NCBI GenBank assembly: GCA_910578085.1
Contig: CAJTPM010000004.1
Coordinates: 113,482-177,481 of the forward strand
DNA: 64,000 nt
Source of the DNA: an uncultured Lachnospiraceae bacterium
GTDB lineage: Bacteria > Bacillota > Clostridia > Lachnospirales > Lachnospiraceae
Reading direction: 5' to 3'
Made by a program: the position numbers and the translations under genes. The first letter of the stretch is position 1. Each line of letters starts with the position of its first letter. Positions 43,113 through 51,564 of this stretch are shown one piece after another. Under the pieces are notes generated by a model that saw only the letters and a program-made list of their open reading frames with translations, was not told where the DNA came from and did no database searches.

Positions 43113-43874
43113 ATGGTTAAAGTTATTTTACATGGCTGTAACGGCAAGATGGGGCATATGATAACCGAGTTGTGCAGTCAGGACGATGAAATAGAAATTG
43201 TGGCAGGGATCGACGCCTTTCATCAGGGGGCAGGCGGCTATCCGGTGTATCGGGATATCTATAACTGCAATATAACTGCAGATGCGGTTATTGATTTTTC
43301 TACCGCTTCAGCAGTGGATTCTCTGCTCGAATATTGCGTGGAAAAGAAAATTCCCTGTGTGCTGTGTACAACAGGGCTTACCCCGGAACAGATCCGGCAT
43401 GTGGAGGAGGCATCTGAGAAAACGGCAGTGCTTCGTTCTGCGAATATGACGCTGGGCATTAATCTGTTAATGAAACTGTTAAAAGAGGCGGCAGCAACCC
43501 TTGTGACTGCCGGATTTGATGTGGAGATCGTGGAGAAGCATCATAATCTGAAGGTGGATGCTCCCAGTGGCACGGCTATCGCGTTGGCGGATGCGATCAA
43601 TGAGGAGATGGACGGGGTTTACGACTATGTTTATGACAGAAGCAAGGTACGGCAGAAGCGGGACAGGAAGGAATTGGGCATTTCTGCTATCCGCGGCGGC
43701 ACGATAGTGGGTGACCACGATGTGATCTTTGCGGGAACAGACGAAGTCATCACCTTTTCTCACAGAGCTTACTCAAAAGGTGTCTTTGCAAAAGGGGCAA
43801 TACAGGCCGCAAAATTTATGGCAGGGAAATCAGCCGGCCTCTATACCATGGCAGACGTGATCGAGAACAGATGA
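43113..43874 (+). CDS. dapB: 4-hydroxy-tetrahydrodipicolinate reductase
   Basis: 253 residues. NAD(P)-binding Rossmann start GCNGKMGHMI, catalytic EKHHNLKVDAPSGTA and the C-terminal SHRAYSKGVFAKGAI. It performs the step after DapA. GGGGAGG at 43101-43107 sets ATG 43113 over the GTG-frame start at 43095. It is the second gene of the dap operon. Confidence 0.97.
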   Translation: MVKVILHGCNGKMGHMITELCSQDDEIEIVAGIDAFHQGAGGYPVYRDIYNCNITADAVIDFSTASAVDSLLEYCVEKKIPCVLCTTGLTPEQIRHVEEASEKTAVLRSANMTLGINLLMKLLKEAAATLVTAGFDVEIVEKHHNLKVDAPSGTAIALADAINEEMDGVYDYVYDRSKVRQKRDRKELGISAIRGGTIVGDHDVIFAGTDEVITFSHRAYSKGVFAKGAIQAAKFMAGKSAGLYTMADVIENR

Positions 43875-43937
43875 GCCGTCAGGCAAAGAGAAAATCGCAG
43901 CGTTTCCCGAAGATGAGCCGTTGAAACAGGAGAAAAT

Positions 43938-45896
43938 ATGAACGAACTGGAATACAATTATCTGCGGAGCCTGTCAGGACAATATCCGACTATCGCATCT
44001 GCGTCTACAGAGATCATCAATCTGCAGTCCATATTGAATCTGCCCAAAGGGACAGAGCATTTTATGACAGATATCCATGGGGAATCGGAGCAGTTTAATC
44101 ACATTCTGAAAAATGGTTCCGGTTCGGTACGCCGGAAGATCCATGAGGAATTCGGGAATACTATGAGTGAAAAGGATAAGAAATCGCTGGCAACGCTGAT
44201 TTATTATCCGAAAGAGAAGCTGGATATTGTGCTGCAAAGCGAGGACAATATTGAAGACTGGTATAAGATCACGCTGCACCGGTTAGTGCAGATCACCAAG
44301 CGGGTAGCGTCAAAGTATACCCGCTCAAAAGTGCGCAAGGCTCTGCCCCGGGATTTTGCCTATATTATTGAGGAGCTGATCACAGAGAAGGCGGAGTTGT
44401 CGGATAAGGAAGCTTACTATAATGAAATCATCCATACGATCATTCGCCTGGACAGAGCCCAGGAGTTTATTATAGCATTGAGCTATCTGATCCAGCGGCT
44501 CGTTATCGATCACCTTCATATCGTGGGAGATGTCTACGACAGGGGGCCTGGGCCTCATATTATTCTGGATACGCTCAGTGAGTATCATTCTGTGGATGTG
44601 CAGTGGGGTAACCATGATGTGGTATGGATGGGGGCGGCCAGCGGACAGGGGGCCTGCATCTGTAATGTGATCCGCATGGCCGCCAGATACGGTAATCTGG
44701 CAACGCTGGAGGAGGGCTACGGCATCAATCTGATCCCTCTTGCGACGTTTGCACTGACAACTTATGCGGATACGAACTGTGACGCTTTCAGAGTACACTA
44801 TGACAATGACTATAATACGAAGGATCTGGCTCTGGATACCAGAATGCATAAAGCCATCACGATCATACAGTTTAAACTGGAGGGACAGGTGATTCGGAGA
44901 AATCCCTGTTTTGAGATGGAGGACAGGCTGTTACTTGACAAGATCGATTATGAGAAAAAGACAGTTCTTATAGAGGGCAGGGAATACGCCATGAATGATA
45001 CGGATTTTCCCACTGTAAACAGGGAGGATCCCTATGCGCTTTCCAGGGAAGAGATGGAAGTTATGAAGCGGCTGGTCAAAGCCTTTATGAACTGTGAGAA
45101 ACTGCAGAAACATGTGCGTTTTCTGTTTGCCAAGGGCGGGCTTTACAAAGCCTACAATTCTAATCTGCTCTACCATGGATGCGTGCCTATGGATGAGGAG
45201 GGCAATTTTCTGAAAGTCAATATATTCGGAAAGACATACAGCGGCAGAGAGCTGTACGATGTGCTGGAACACTACGCAAGGAGAGGTTACTACTCAAAGC
45301 ACCATCCCGAGGAGAAGATGAAGGGACAGGACATTATGTGGTATATATGGTCAGGTCCCAAGTCTCCGGTGTTTGGCAAGGACAAGATGACTACTTTTGA
45401 ACGCTATTTTGTGGCGGACAGGGAAACCCACAGAGAGCAGAAAAACGCCTATTACAGGCTGCTTGACAGTGAGGAGATCGTCAATAAAATACTGGAAGAA
45501 TTTGGTCTTGATACAAATGAGTCCCATATCGTCAACGGACATGTGCCTGTGGAGGCAAAGAAAGGGGAATCTCCGATCCGGTGCGGCGGGAAATTGTTTA
45601 TTATAGATGGCGGTTTCTCCAAGGCTTACCAGGGGAAAACCGGGATCGCAGGGTATACTTTAGTGTGCAATTCCTACGGTATGCGTCTGGTTGCCCATGA
45701 GCCATTCGAGTCGACGGAAGCGGCAATCAAAAAGGAGTCTGACATTTTTTCGGACAGTGTGATCGTGGAAACCATGAAACGGCGGCTGCGGGTGGCGGAT
45801 ACGGATGTGGGTGCGGAGATCAGAGAGCGGATCCGGGCGCTGGAGGGACTGCTGCAGGCATATCGGGACGGCAGTCTGGTTGAAAAGTCCATATAG
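43938..45896 (+). CDS. fbp: Fructose-1,6-bisphosphatase, class III
   Basis: 652 residues, the Firmicutes-type enzyme of gluconeogenesis. Metallophosphoesterase-like metal motifs are visible: DIHGESEQFNH, GDVYDRGPGPH, WGNHDVVWMG and the late NGHVPVEAKKGESP. The N-terminal YLRSLSGQYP and length match class III. AGGAG lies 6 nt before the ATG. It starts 63 bp after dapB and could be partly co-transcribed; a strong terminator follows. Confidence 0.96.
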   Translation: MNELEYNYLRSLSGQYPTIASASTEIINLQSILNLPKGTEHFMTDIHGESEQFNHILKNGSGSVRRKIHEEFGNTMSEKDKKSLATLIYYPKEKLDIVLQSEDNIEDWYKITLHRLVQITKRVASKYTRSKVRKALPRDFAYIIEELITEKAELSDKEAYYNEIIHTIIRLDRAQEFIIALSYLIQRLVIDHLHIVGDVYDRGPGPHIILDTLSEYHSVDVQWGNHDVVWMGAASGQGACICNVIRMAARYGNLATLEEGYGINLIPLATFALTTYADTNCDAFRVHYDNDYNTKDLALDTRMHKAITIIQFKLEGQVIRRNPCFEMEDRLLLDKIDYEKKTVLIEGREYAMNDTDFPTVNREDPYALSREEMEVMKRLVKAFMNCEKLQKHVRFLFAKGGLYKAYNSNLLYHGCVPMDEEGNFLKVNIFGKTYSGRELYDVLEHYARRGYYSKHHPEEKMKGQDIMWYIWSGPKSPVFGKDKMTTFERYFVADRETHREQKNAYYRLLDSEEIVNKILEEFGLDTNESHIVNGHVPVEAKKGESPIRCGGKLFIIDGGFSKAYQGKTGIAGYTLVCNSYGMRLVAHEPFESTEAAIKKESDIFSDSVIVETMKRRLRVADTDVGAEIRERIRALEGLLQAYRDGSLVEKSI

Positions 45897-45912
45897 AGCG
45901 GAAGAGAAGAAA

Positions 45913-45941
45913 AACCTCAGCCCATCTGACTGAGGTTTTTT
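45913..45941 (+). terminator. Rho-independent terminator of fbp
   Basis: AACCTCAG (45913-45920) pairs perfectly with CTGAGGTT (45930-45937), followed by TTTT. Confidence 0.92.
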
Positions 45942-45944
45942 GGT

Positions 45945-46026
45945 GCGCAGGCCCACACAGAGGAATATGCCGCTGAGGCGGAGTGTGGACCGCGCGGCGA
46001 GCAGGGAGAAAATCCCCTGCCCGGTC
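45945..46026 (+). ncRNA. Candidate structured RNA element, copy A
   Basis: The plus strand can fold into P1 CCACAC/GTGTGG (45953-45958 with 45983-45988) enclosing AGAGGAATATG and P2 CCGC/GCGG, followed by GCGCGGCGA and P3 GCAGGG/CCCTGC (46001-46006 with 46015-46020). Copies B and C keep the loops but change both sides of the helices. The function and family are unknown. Confidence 0.55.
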
Positions 46027-46051
46027 TGGATAATGTTGACTGAAATCAGAA

Positions 46052-46513
46052 CTATTTCACCGTGCCTGCTGTGTTACCTGTGCCATTTGCCATGTCGCCG
46101 ACAGCATTTGCGGTACCGTTTGCCACATCACCGACGGCATCTGCAGCACCGTCTGCCACATCTTCTACGGCGTTTGCGGCGTCGTCAGCAACATTGCTGA
46201 CAGAGTTTCCGACTTTATTACCGTTTGTGTTGCTGCCATTCGTGTTGTTTGTGCTGCTGCCGTTTATAGTACCGTTGTCAGCAGTATTGCCATTCGTGCC
46301 CTCCGTGTTTCCGTTATCAACGAGACCGCCGCCGTTGTCTGTGCCATTTGCGGTAGTTTCGTCTGTTGTATCGGAATCTGCGGTAGCATTATTGTTCTCT
46401 GTCTGATTATTTGCCATGTCTTCGTTATTTCTGTCTGTGCCGCAGCCATAAAGAGCGAAGGCGGACATAAGAAGAAGCATGGAAACAGCCAGAGCGGTCC
46501 TAAACTTTTTCAT
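46052..46513 (-). CDS. Low-complexity lipoprotein
   Basis: 154 residues. A lipoprotein signal (KKFRTALAVSMLLLMSAFALYGC, lipobox LYGC, in one block) is followed by an Asn/Thr/Gly-rich stretch (ETTANGTDNGGG) and then by degenerate repeats of NAVGDVANGTA type (about residues 110-150). It is extracytoplasmic and membrane-anchored. AAAGGAG sets ATG 46513, not the frame start at 46612. No enzymatic motif. Confidence 0.85.
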   Translation of the reverse strand: MKKFRTALAVSMLLLMSAFALYGCGTDRNNEDMANNQTENNNATADSDTTDETTANGTDNGGGLVDNGNTEGTNGNTADNGTINGSSTNNTNGSNTNGNKVGNSVSNVADDAANAVEDVADGAADAVGDVANGTANAVGDMANGTGNTAGTVK

Positions 46514-46714
46514 AATATGAATGCTCCTTTCCATAAATGAATCGACGAGTTTTCTATGGATGATTATAATCCGTAAATGTTTATATTCACTCGTCAAGGT
46601 TAGTATGGACAAAGAAATAAATTCTATGTATCATGAAAACAAATAATCCGGTAAAATTTTCAATTAAAAAAACAAAAATGGTGAAAGAAATATGAGACAA
46701 AGCGAGGAGTGCAT

Positions 46715-47509
46715 ATGAAATTCAGACCCTGTATAGATATTCATAATGGGAAAGTAAAACAGATCGTCGGAGCAAGTTTGAAAGACGCGGGCGATATGGC
46801 GGCAGAAAATTTTGTGGCTGAAAAGAGTGCTGCGGATTATGCAGAGCTTTATCGGAAACATGGCCTGAAGGGCGGACATGTGATTGTGTTGAACGGAAAG
46901 GACAGCAGTTACTATGAGGAGACGAAAGATCAAGCTTTTTCGGCGCTTTCGGCCTACCCGGGCGGTTTGCAGGCAGGTGGCGGCATTACGCCGGAAAATG
47001 CAGCACAGTTTCTGGAAGCCGGCGCCTCCCATGTGATCGTTACATCCTATGTCTTTCAGGGCGGACAGATCCTTAAGGAGAATCTGAATAAACTGACGAA
47101 AGCGGTGGGAAAAGAGCGGCTGGTCCTGGATGTGAGCTGTAAAAAGAAAGCAGACGGTTATTATATTGTGACTGACAGATGGCAAAAAGAAACAGATATC
47201 AGGATTACCTCCGCTTTGTTGGAAAAACTTTCAGATTTTTGCGATGAATTTCTGATTCATGCGGTGGATGTTGAGGGGAAGAGAAATGGTATGGAAGAGG
47301 AGCTTCTGGGAAAACTGGCAAAGTGGCAGGGAATACCCATTACCTATGCAGGCGGTGTGCAGAGTTTGGATGACCTGAGAAAGCTGCAGGAGGTTGGAGC
47401 GGGAAAGATCGATGTCACGATAGGTTCGGCGCTTTCCATTTTTGGAGGGACACTGGACTTTGGGGAGGCCGTCAGCTATTGCAGGAAGCTTTCAAAAAAT
47501 TTGGGTTAG
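46715..47509 (+). CDS. hisA: HisA, eukaryotic-type ProFAR isomerase
   Basis: 264 residues, TIM barrel. Starts with FRPCIDIHNGKVKQIVG and ends with YAGGVQSLDDLRKLQE and IDVTIGSALSIFGG. The pattern CIDIHNGKVKQIVG and length match the plant/yeast HIS6 form rather than the usual bacterial HisA. It isomerises ProFAR in histidine synthesis. The gene is apart from any his operon. GAGGAG at 46704-46709 supports ATG 46715 rather than a GTG at 46709. Confidence 0.88.
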   Translation: MKFRPCIDIHNGKVKQIVGASLKDAGDMAAENFVAEKSAADYAELYRKHGLKGGHVIVLNGKDSSYYEETKDQAFSALSAYPGGLQAGGGITPENAAQFLEAGASHVIVTSYVFQGGQILKENLNKLTKAVGKERLVLDVSCKKKADGYYIVTDRWQKETDIRITSALLEKLSDFCDEFLIHAVDVEGKRNGMEEELLGKLAKWQGIPITYAGGVQSLDDLRKLQEVGAGKIDVTIGSALSIFGGTLDFGEAVSYCRKLSKNLG

Positions 47510-47561
47510 AGAGAAGTTTTCTGTGGCAATATCGGAAATGATATTTGAAGACCTCACAAAA

Positions 47562-47589
47562 AACAGCTCCGCACAGGGGAGCTGTTTTG
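47562..47589 (+). terminator. Rho-independent terminator of hisA
   Basis: AACAGCTCC (47562-47570) pairs with GGAGCTGTT (47578-47586), followed by T residues and preceded by an A run. The rest of the gap to 47729 is AT-rich with no feature seen. Confidence 0.88.
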
Positions 47590-47729
47590 TTAATCCGTCA
47601 TGACAATGTTGCAAATTCTCAATAAATGCAAATAAAGATATTTCTATTTTCAAGAATTTCTTGATTTATATTATATTTAAGAACAGGCACAAATTGTGAT
47701 ACTGATTAATAGTGGCTGTAATGGGTTTC

Positions 47730-47930
47730 TTATAACTTGGTTACGTTTACAGCCTGAGGTCCTTTAGCGCCGTTAACTACTTCGTATTCCACTGCAGCGC
47801 CCTCTTCAAGAGATTTGAACCCTTCCATGTTCAGTCCGGAATAATGTACAAATACATCATTGCCGTTCTCATCGGAGATGAAGCCGTAACCTTTCTGGTT
47901 GTTAAACCATTTTACTGTACCTTTGTTCAT
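47730..47930 (-). CDS. cspA: Cold-shock protein (CSD RNA chaperone)
   Basis: 66 residues, a single OB-fold cold-shock domain. RNP1 KGYGFISD and RNP2 VFVHYS are intact. It binds single-stranded RNA/DNA and melts mRNA structure. GGAGG precedes the start. Its promoter must lie in the AT-rich region 47931-48100, giving a leader as is common for csp genes. Confidence 0.96.
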   Translation of the reverse strand: MNKGTVKWFNNQKGYGFISDENGNDVFVHYSGLNMEGFKSLEEGAAVEYEVVNGAKGPQAVNVTKL

Positions 47931-48139
47931 AATGATACCTCCAAAAAATGAAAAGTTAAATTTGTTAGTGCAGAATATATTTTTATCAATACACCATGCA
48001 ACATTTTTAGAATACCATGAAAACAGGTAATTGTAAAGAAAATAAATTGCTTTTTAGTAAAAAAAATAAATCTTTTTCTGTCAGAAGAAAGATGTTACAA
48101 TAGATGAGGAAATAAATGAAAGCAGGGGAGAGGAAAATA

Positions 48140-48547
48140 ATGAAAAAATTTCTGGAAGAATTTAAAACTTTTGCGCTGAAAGGAAATGTGATGAATATGG
48201 CGGTTGGCGTTATTATCGGCGCCGCGTTCAGTGATCTCGTAACTTCGTTTACCACAAATATTATCCAGCCGGTTATCGCATGCATTGGCAGCGCGGAGGT
48301 ACAGGGAAAGATCAATTTGTTTGGCACTGGAAATTATATCGACTATGGCGCGTTTATCAGTTCGGTGATTTACTTCATTATCATGGCATTTGTTATTTTT
48401 ATGATGGTGAAAGCTATGAATAAACTGATGGATCTGGGAAAGAAAAAGGAAGAGGCGCCTGTGCCGACGACGAAAAAGTGTCCCTACTGCAAGAGTGAGA
48501 TCCCGCTGGATGCAACGAGATGTCCTCACTGTACTTCAGAATTATAA
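48140..48547 (+). CDS. mscL: Large-conductance mechanosensitive channel with zinc-ribbon tail
   Basis: 135 residues. Residues 1-100 are MscL: FKTFALKGNVMNMAVGVIIGAAF (N-terminal helix and pore TM1), then TM2 FISSVIYFIIMAFVIFMMVKAMN in two blocks. The last ~30 residues add CPYCKSEIPLDATRCPHC, a four-Cys zinc ribbon. GAGGAAAATA sets ATG 48140 over 48116. It opens under osmotic downshock. Confidence 0.94.
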   Translation: MKKFLEEFKTFALKGNVMNMAVGVIIGAAFSDLVTSFTTNIIQPVIACIGSAEVQGKINLFGTGNYIDYGAFISSVIYFIIMAFVIFMMVKAMNKLMDLGKKKEEAPVPTTKKCPYCKSEIPLDATRCPHCTSEL

Positions 48548-48677
48548 ATATAAATATTTTCTGACACAATCCCGCAGAGTTTCTATTCTGCTTATAGGAG
48601 GGCTGCGGATGGTCTTTGCAGGGACAGCCATAGAATAAGGATAGGAATGGTAAAACTGCGGACAGGAAAGGCAGCAT

Positions 48678-49523
48678 ATGAAAACAGGATTGATTCTGGC
48701 GGGCGGAGCCATGCGCGGCATGTATACCGCGGGAGTATTGGATATCTTTTTGGACGAAAATATAAAAGTTGACGGAATGATCGGTATTTCGGCAGGTGCG
48801 GTGTTCGGCGTAAATTTTCTGTCCCGACAGAAAGGGCGTGTGCTCCGTTATAATAAACGATTTAACGGTGACAGGAATTATATGGGATTAAAGCCGCTTC
48901 TGTGCACAGGCAATATTGTGGATACAAAATATGCTTACCATATTGTGCCGGAAGAGCTGGACAGGTTTGATGATGAGACGTTCCGGGCATCGGAGATTCC
49001 GTTTTATGCGGGGATCACCTGTGTGGAAACCGGGAGGGCGAAGCTTGTGAAGATAGACAGCGTTTTTGAGCAGATGGATGTGCTGAGAGCCTCGGCCTCC
49101 ATGCCCTTTGTATCAAGGCCGGTAGCGTTATACGGGCAGCACTATCTGGACGGGGACATTGCGGACGGCCTTCCGTACCGAAAGATGTTTGATATGGGAT
49201 ATGACAGACTGATTGTAGTTTTGACGAGGGAAGCAGGGTATCAGAAAAAGCCGGTGTCCCCTGTGATGGTGAGAATGCGTTATGGGCGGTATAAAGAGTT
49301 TGCGGCGGCGTTATCAGGCCGCCATGAGAGATATAACAGCAGTGTGAATGAATTGTTGGAATTGCAGAAAAAGGGCGGCGTCTATGTGATCGCCCCCACA
49401 GAGCCGATCACCATCGGGCGGATCGAGAAAGATCCGGACAGGCTGGAACAGGTGTATACGCTGGGGCTTCGTGATGGCAGGGCGGCTGTCTGCGGGCTGA
49501 AAAAAGAATTTTTAAAGCGGTAA
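48678..49523 (+). CDS. Patatin-like phospholipase
   Basis: 281 residues, soluble RssA/YjjU-like. The oxyanion block GLILAGGAMRGMYTAGVLD, nucleophile GISAGA (Ser) and DGDIADGLPY (catalytic Asp) are intact. It probably hydrolyses acyl esters at the membrane; substrate unknown. AGGAAAGG precedes the start. Monocistronic, ending at the bidirectional terminator. Confidence 0.9.
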   Translation: MKTGLILAGGAMRGMYTAGVLDIFLDENIKVDGMIGISAGAVFGVNFLSRQKGRVLRYNKRFNGDRNYMGLKPLLCTGNIVDTKYAYHIVPEELDRFDDETFRASEIPFYAGITCVETGRAKLVKIDSVFEQMDVLRASASMPFVSRPVALYGQHYLDGDIADGLPYRKMFDMGYDRLIVVLTREAGYQKKPVSPVMVRMRYGRYKEFAAALSGRHERYNSSVNELLELQKKGGVYVIAPTEPITIGRIEKDPDRLEQVYTLGLRDGRAAVCGLKKEFLKR

Positions 49524-49548
49524 AGAAAATATGGGTGGTGAGCAGCAT

Positions 49549-49585
49549 AAAAACTGCCGGAGGGTTCAACCCACCGGCAGTTTTT
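49549..49585. terminator. Bidirectional rho-independent terminator
   Basis: AAAAACTGCCGG (49549-49560) pairs perfectly with CCGGCAGTTTTT (49574-49585). It serves the patatin gene (+) and the symporter gene (-). Confidence 0.92.
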
Positions 49586-49600
49586 ATTGTGTGGATCTTC

Positions 49601-51139
49601 TCAGTTTTCCAGTGCTGTGGAGCGTTTTACCTCATGCATTTGATTGTAGGAAGCAAAGGCATTTTCCACCAGTTTTTTGTCCGGCTTTTTCGTAAAGGCG
49701 CTGACCACCGGTACGATAATAAGTCCGGCTAACATGGTAAAGGCGCCAGCGTTGATCGGCGATTGTAAAAGGACTGGGAAGCTGCCGCGGATTAACATAT
49801 TTAAAGTCATAAAACCGGAGCCGAAAATGAAGCTGACCCAGACAGAAGCTTTGGTGACTTTTTTCCAGTACAGACTGTAGAGGAACGGCGCCAGGAAAGA
49901 ACCGGCCAGGGCTCCCCAGGATACGCCCATAAGCTGTGCAATAAAGGTGATGGCGCTTTTGTACTGCACGATGGCGATCACTGCCGAAATGGCAATAAAA
50001 ATCACGATCAGAATACGGATGGAGAGAAGCTGCTTCTTTTCGTCCATTTTTTTCACGATATTGTCCTTGATTACATCGATGGTCAGCGTGGAACTGGAGG
50101 CCATGACCAGAGAGGACAGCGTAGACATGGAGGCGGACAATACCAGAATCACCACCAGGCCGATCAGAAGCGGCGATAAATTTTCCAGCATGGCCGGAAT
50201 AACGGAATCGTAACCGTTTGCCTCTATATCAATGTTTGCATGGTAAAGTCTGCTGAAACCGCCCAGAAAATAGCAGCCGCCGGAAACCACAATAGCGAAA
50301 AAGGTGGAGATGACGGTGCCTTTATGGATCGCACTCTCATTTTTAATGGCATAGAATTTCTGAACCATCTGCGGCAGCCCCCAGGTTCCCAGGGATGTCA
50401 GGATGACAACGCCCAGGAGGTTGACCGGATCCGGGCCGAAGAAGGAGGCAAAAGCGCCGGGCTGGCCTGTGGCGGCCGCATCCTCCACCATGGCGAGCGC
50501 ATTGACTGCGGCGATAAACCCACCGTTTGCTTTTAAAACGGCTGCAATGACGGCGCAGATGCCAAAGAGCATGATGATGCCCTGTATAAAATCATTGATG
50601 GCCGTAGCCATGTAGCCGCCGGCGATGACATATACCCCGGTCAGAACAGCCATCAGTACGATACATACGGTATAGTCAATGTTAAAAGCCATGCCGAACA
50701 GGCGGGAAAGACCGTTGTACAGAGAAGCTGTGTAGGGAATCAGAAAGATAAAAACGATCAGGGATGCGCCGATCTTTAGAGGCGTGCTGTCAAAACGGGC
50801 GCCGAAAAATTCCGGCATTGTTGCAGAATCAAAGTGCTGTGTCATAATACGGGTGCGGCGACCGAGTACCACCCAGGCCAACATGGAACCGATGACGGCA
50901 TTACCCAGCCCGATCCAGGTGGAAGCGATACCGTACTTCCAGCCGAACTGTCCGGCGTAGCCGATGAAAACAACGGCGGAAAAATAGGAAGTACCGTAGG
51001 CAAAAGCGGTAAGCCAGGGACCGACGCTTCTGCCGCCTAAAACAAATCCATTGATGTCTGTGGCATTTTTCCGGCAGTATAGTCCGATAAAAACCATCAC
51101 CGCAAAAAATACGACCAGCATGGTTACTTTAAAAATCAT
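49601..51139 (-). CDS. Sodium:solute symporter (SSS/PutP-like)
   Basis: 513 residues with about 13 transmembrane segments. SSS blocks include GGRSVGPWLTAFAYGTSYFSA (two parts), IPYTASLYNGLSRLF and SASMSTLSSLVMASSSTLTID (two parts). The closest well-known relatives are proline/pantothenate carriers; substrate not assignable. The open frame reaches 51214, but GGAGG 7 nt before ATG 51139 decides. A GCGTTA/TAACGC inverted repeat (51183-51199) lies in its promoter region. Confidence 0.9.
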   Translation of the reverse strand: MIFKVTMLVVFFAVMVFIGLYCRKNATDINGFVLGGRSVGPWLTAFAYGTSYFSAVVFIGYAGQFGWKYGIASTWIGLGNAVIGSMLAWVVLGRRTRIMTQHFDSATMPEFFGARFDSTPLKIGASLIVFIFLIPYTASLYNGLSRLFGMAFNIDYTVCIVLMAVLTGVYVIAGGYMATAINDFIQGIIMLFGICAVIAAVLKANGGFIAAVNALAMVEDAAATGQPGAFASFFGPDPVNLLGVVILTSLGTWGLPQMVQKFYAIKNESAIHKGTVISTFFAIVVSGGCYFLGGFSRLYHANIDIEANGYDSVIPAMLENLSPLLIGLVVILVLSASMSTLSSLVMASSSTLTIDVIKDNIVKKMDEKKQLLSIRILIVIFIAISAVIAIVQYKSAITFIAQLMGVSWGALAGSFLAPFLYSLYWKKVTKASVWVSFIFGSGFMTLNMLIRGSFPVLLQSPINAGAFTMLAGLIIVPVVSAFTKKPDKKLVENAFASYNQMHEVKRSTALEN

Positions 51140-51182
51140 AATGTTATCCTCCTCAGTATATGTAACGATTATACACTTTAAA

Positions 51183-51199
51183 GCGTTACGGTTTAACGC
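51183..51199. promoter_or_regulatory. Inverted repeat upstream of the symporter
   Basis: GCGTTA (51183-51188) and TAACGC (51194-51199), 5 nt apart, 44 bp upstream of the symporter start. A candidate operator. Confidence 0.4.
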
Positions 51200-51347
51200 G
51201 TTGAAGTAATACACTATTTGAGTATAGGAGAAAATAGGGAAAAAGTCAAGAAGAAAACAGTTCAGGGATATGACGGTTGGAAGACAGACAGGGAAGCAAA
51301 TGGCATGAAGCGTGGAAAATCGGGTATAAAACCTGAAGAGAAAAGGT

Positions 51348-51374
51348 TAAGGGCAGCAATAAAAATGCCGATGT
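51348..51374 (+). promoter_or_regulatory. Sigma-28-like promoter candidate
   Basis: TAAG (51348-51351), 15 nt, GCCGATGT (51367-51374) is close to the sigma-D/FliA pattern (TAAA-N15-GCCGATAA). A terminator-like hairpin (GCGGCAAA 51414-51421 with TTTGCCGC, then TTTTTT) lies between it and the next gene. Confidence 0.35.
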
Positions 51375-51469
51375 AAATGTTGTAAAACAATTACAGTGTG
51401 CGGCAAGGGATGGCGGCAAAGGTTCCACGGATGGAAGAGAAAGGATTTTGCCGCTTTTTTATGTGGGGA

Positions 51470-51545
51470 GAGCGCTCTGTGGAAGTATGTCAGCAGAGCT
51501 GACGGGCGCCCTGCGCGGCGAGCAGGGAGAGAATCTCCTCTACTC
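51470..51545 (+). ncRNA. Candidate structured RNA element, copy C
   Basis: P1 GCGCTC/GGGCGC (51472-51477 with 51504-51509) encloses GGAAGTATG and P2 TCAGC/GCTGA; GCGCGGCGA and P3 (GAGCAGGGAGA with TCTCCTCTACTC) follow. It shares the 18-mer GCGCGGCGAGCAGGGAGA with copy A. It ends 19 nt before the start codon at 51565, so it may act in cis here. Confidence 0.5.
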
Positions 51546-51564
51546 AATTAAGAGGGAGAACGGA

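Noticed and set aside
51448..51564. 39-codon N-terminal extension of the 51565 gene
   Set aside because: It lies over the structured element C and a terminator-like hairpin; GAGGGAG supports 51565.
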